Source: JAFAMB01 sp963775805 (GTDB taxonomy: Bacteria > Verrucomicrobiota > Verrucomicrobiia > Chthoniobacterales > JAFAMB01). From it: 64,000 nucleotides of DNA. The stretch lies in contig CAVZKG010000002.1 in the NCBI GenBank assembly GCA_963775805.1, positions 248,001 through 312,000 of the forward strand, written 5' to 3'. The translations under genes were made by a program, and so were the position numbers. Under the pieces are notes generated by a model. It did not search any database. It was not told the origin of the DNA and saw only the letters and a program-made list of their open reading frames with translations. Shown one piece after another: positions 61,458 to 64,000 of this stretch. Position 1 is the stretch's first letter; each line of letters begins with the position of its first letter.

Positions 61458-61469
61458 TGTGTTCTTTGA
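61458..61469 (+). promoter_or_regulatory. boxA-like antitermination element before 23S
   Basis: TGTTCTTTGACA resembles the rRNA boxA consensus (TGCTCTTTAACA) and lies about 90 nt before 23S, in the part of the spacer where antitermination signals are expected. A processing-type stem TGAAGTGG...CCACTTCA follows near 61509-61539. The remaining spacer shows no other element. Confidence 0.5.
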
Positions 61470-61555
61470 CATCTGCATATAGGGTAGAAAATACAACTTT
61501 GGAGAATCTGAAGTGGAGGAGTGATTGCCCCCACTTCAAAACAGATATCAAAAAT

Positions 61556-64000
<2,445 letters not shown>

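Overview
The window looks like a soil member of the Verrucomicrobiota, probably Chthoniobacterales/Spartobacteria. The main basis is the 16S rRNA at 59237-60829, whose V4 and 800-region signatures look verrucomicrobial by eye. The taxon is an inference made without alignment. The anti-Shine-Dalgarno sequence is normal, but many genes lack a clear SD, and GTG starts are fairly common.

Layout. 1-31275 is mostly housekeeping: the N-terminus of a UvrD/PcrA helicase, a Tat-type superoxide dismutase, nagA, a GNAT enzyme, ilvB-lysS-MFS-lolC/E, priA, a lytic transglycosylase, a PHP phosphatase with folP, leuS, rdgB-oxoprolinase-phosphoesterase, typA, a YebC protein, rho and a DUF4112 protein. A small sugar locus follows (fucose-isomerase-like protein, class II aldolase, PfkB kinase). 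31355-33682 holds a glycosyltransferase and two small exported proteins of unknown function.

33854-50734 is an accessory region dominated by what I read as a four-carbon polyol (erythritol/threitol) catabolic island. It has two zinc polyol dehydrogenases of the erythritol/L-threitol type, a MalK-type ATPase, a complete carbohydrate ABC importer (binding protein and two permeases), a polyol-permease-like MFS protein fused to a HAD domain, and an operon of dehydrogenase, RpiB-like isomerase, DhaK and DhaL. The proposed route is erythritol to D-erythrulose, to D-erythrulose 4-phosphate, to D-erythrose 4-phosphate. The RpiB homologue keeps its catalytic Cys but has lost two active-site His residues; one of these opens sugar rings, which acyclic tetrose phosphates would not need. 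A second, broken MalK (C-terminal piece only) lies beside the operon. Inside the region sits a DUF4157 protein with a toxin-like PD-(D/E)xK-looking segment. It faces three exported genes that include a probable NlpC/P60-like peptidase and a 3D-domain lipoprotein.

51094-58362 carries a CLC channel with CBS domains, an orphan sugar-binding protein, thiM, a glyoxalase, xylB and a UbiX-type prenyltransferase. Between them is repeat-rich DNA, including a 384-nt direct duplication. The window ends with an rRNA operon in the order 16S, tRNA-Ala, tRNA-Ile, 23S (truncated). Both rRNAs carry inverted-repeat-bounded expansions. The one in 23S contains the same degenerate 9-bp tandem repeat that occurs in three other places in the window, which is the most unusual structural observation here.
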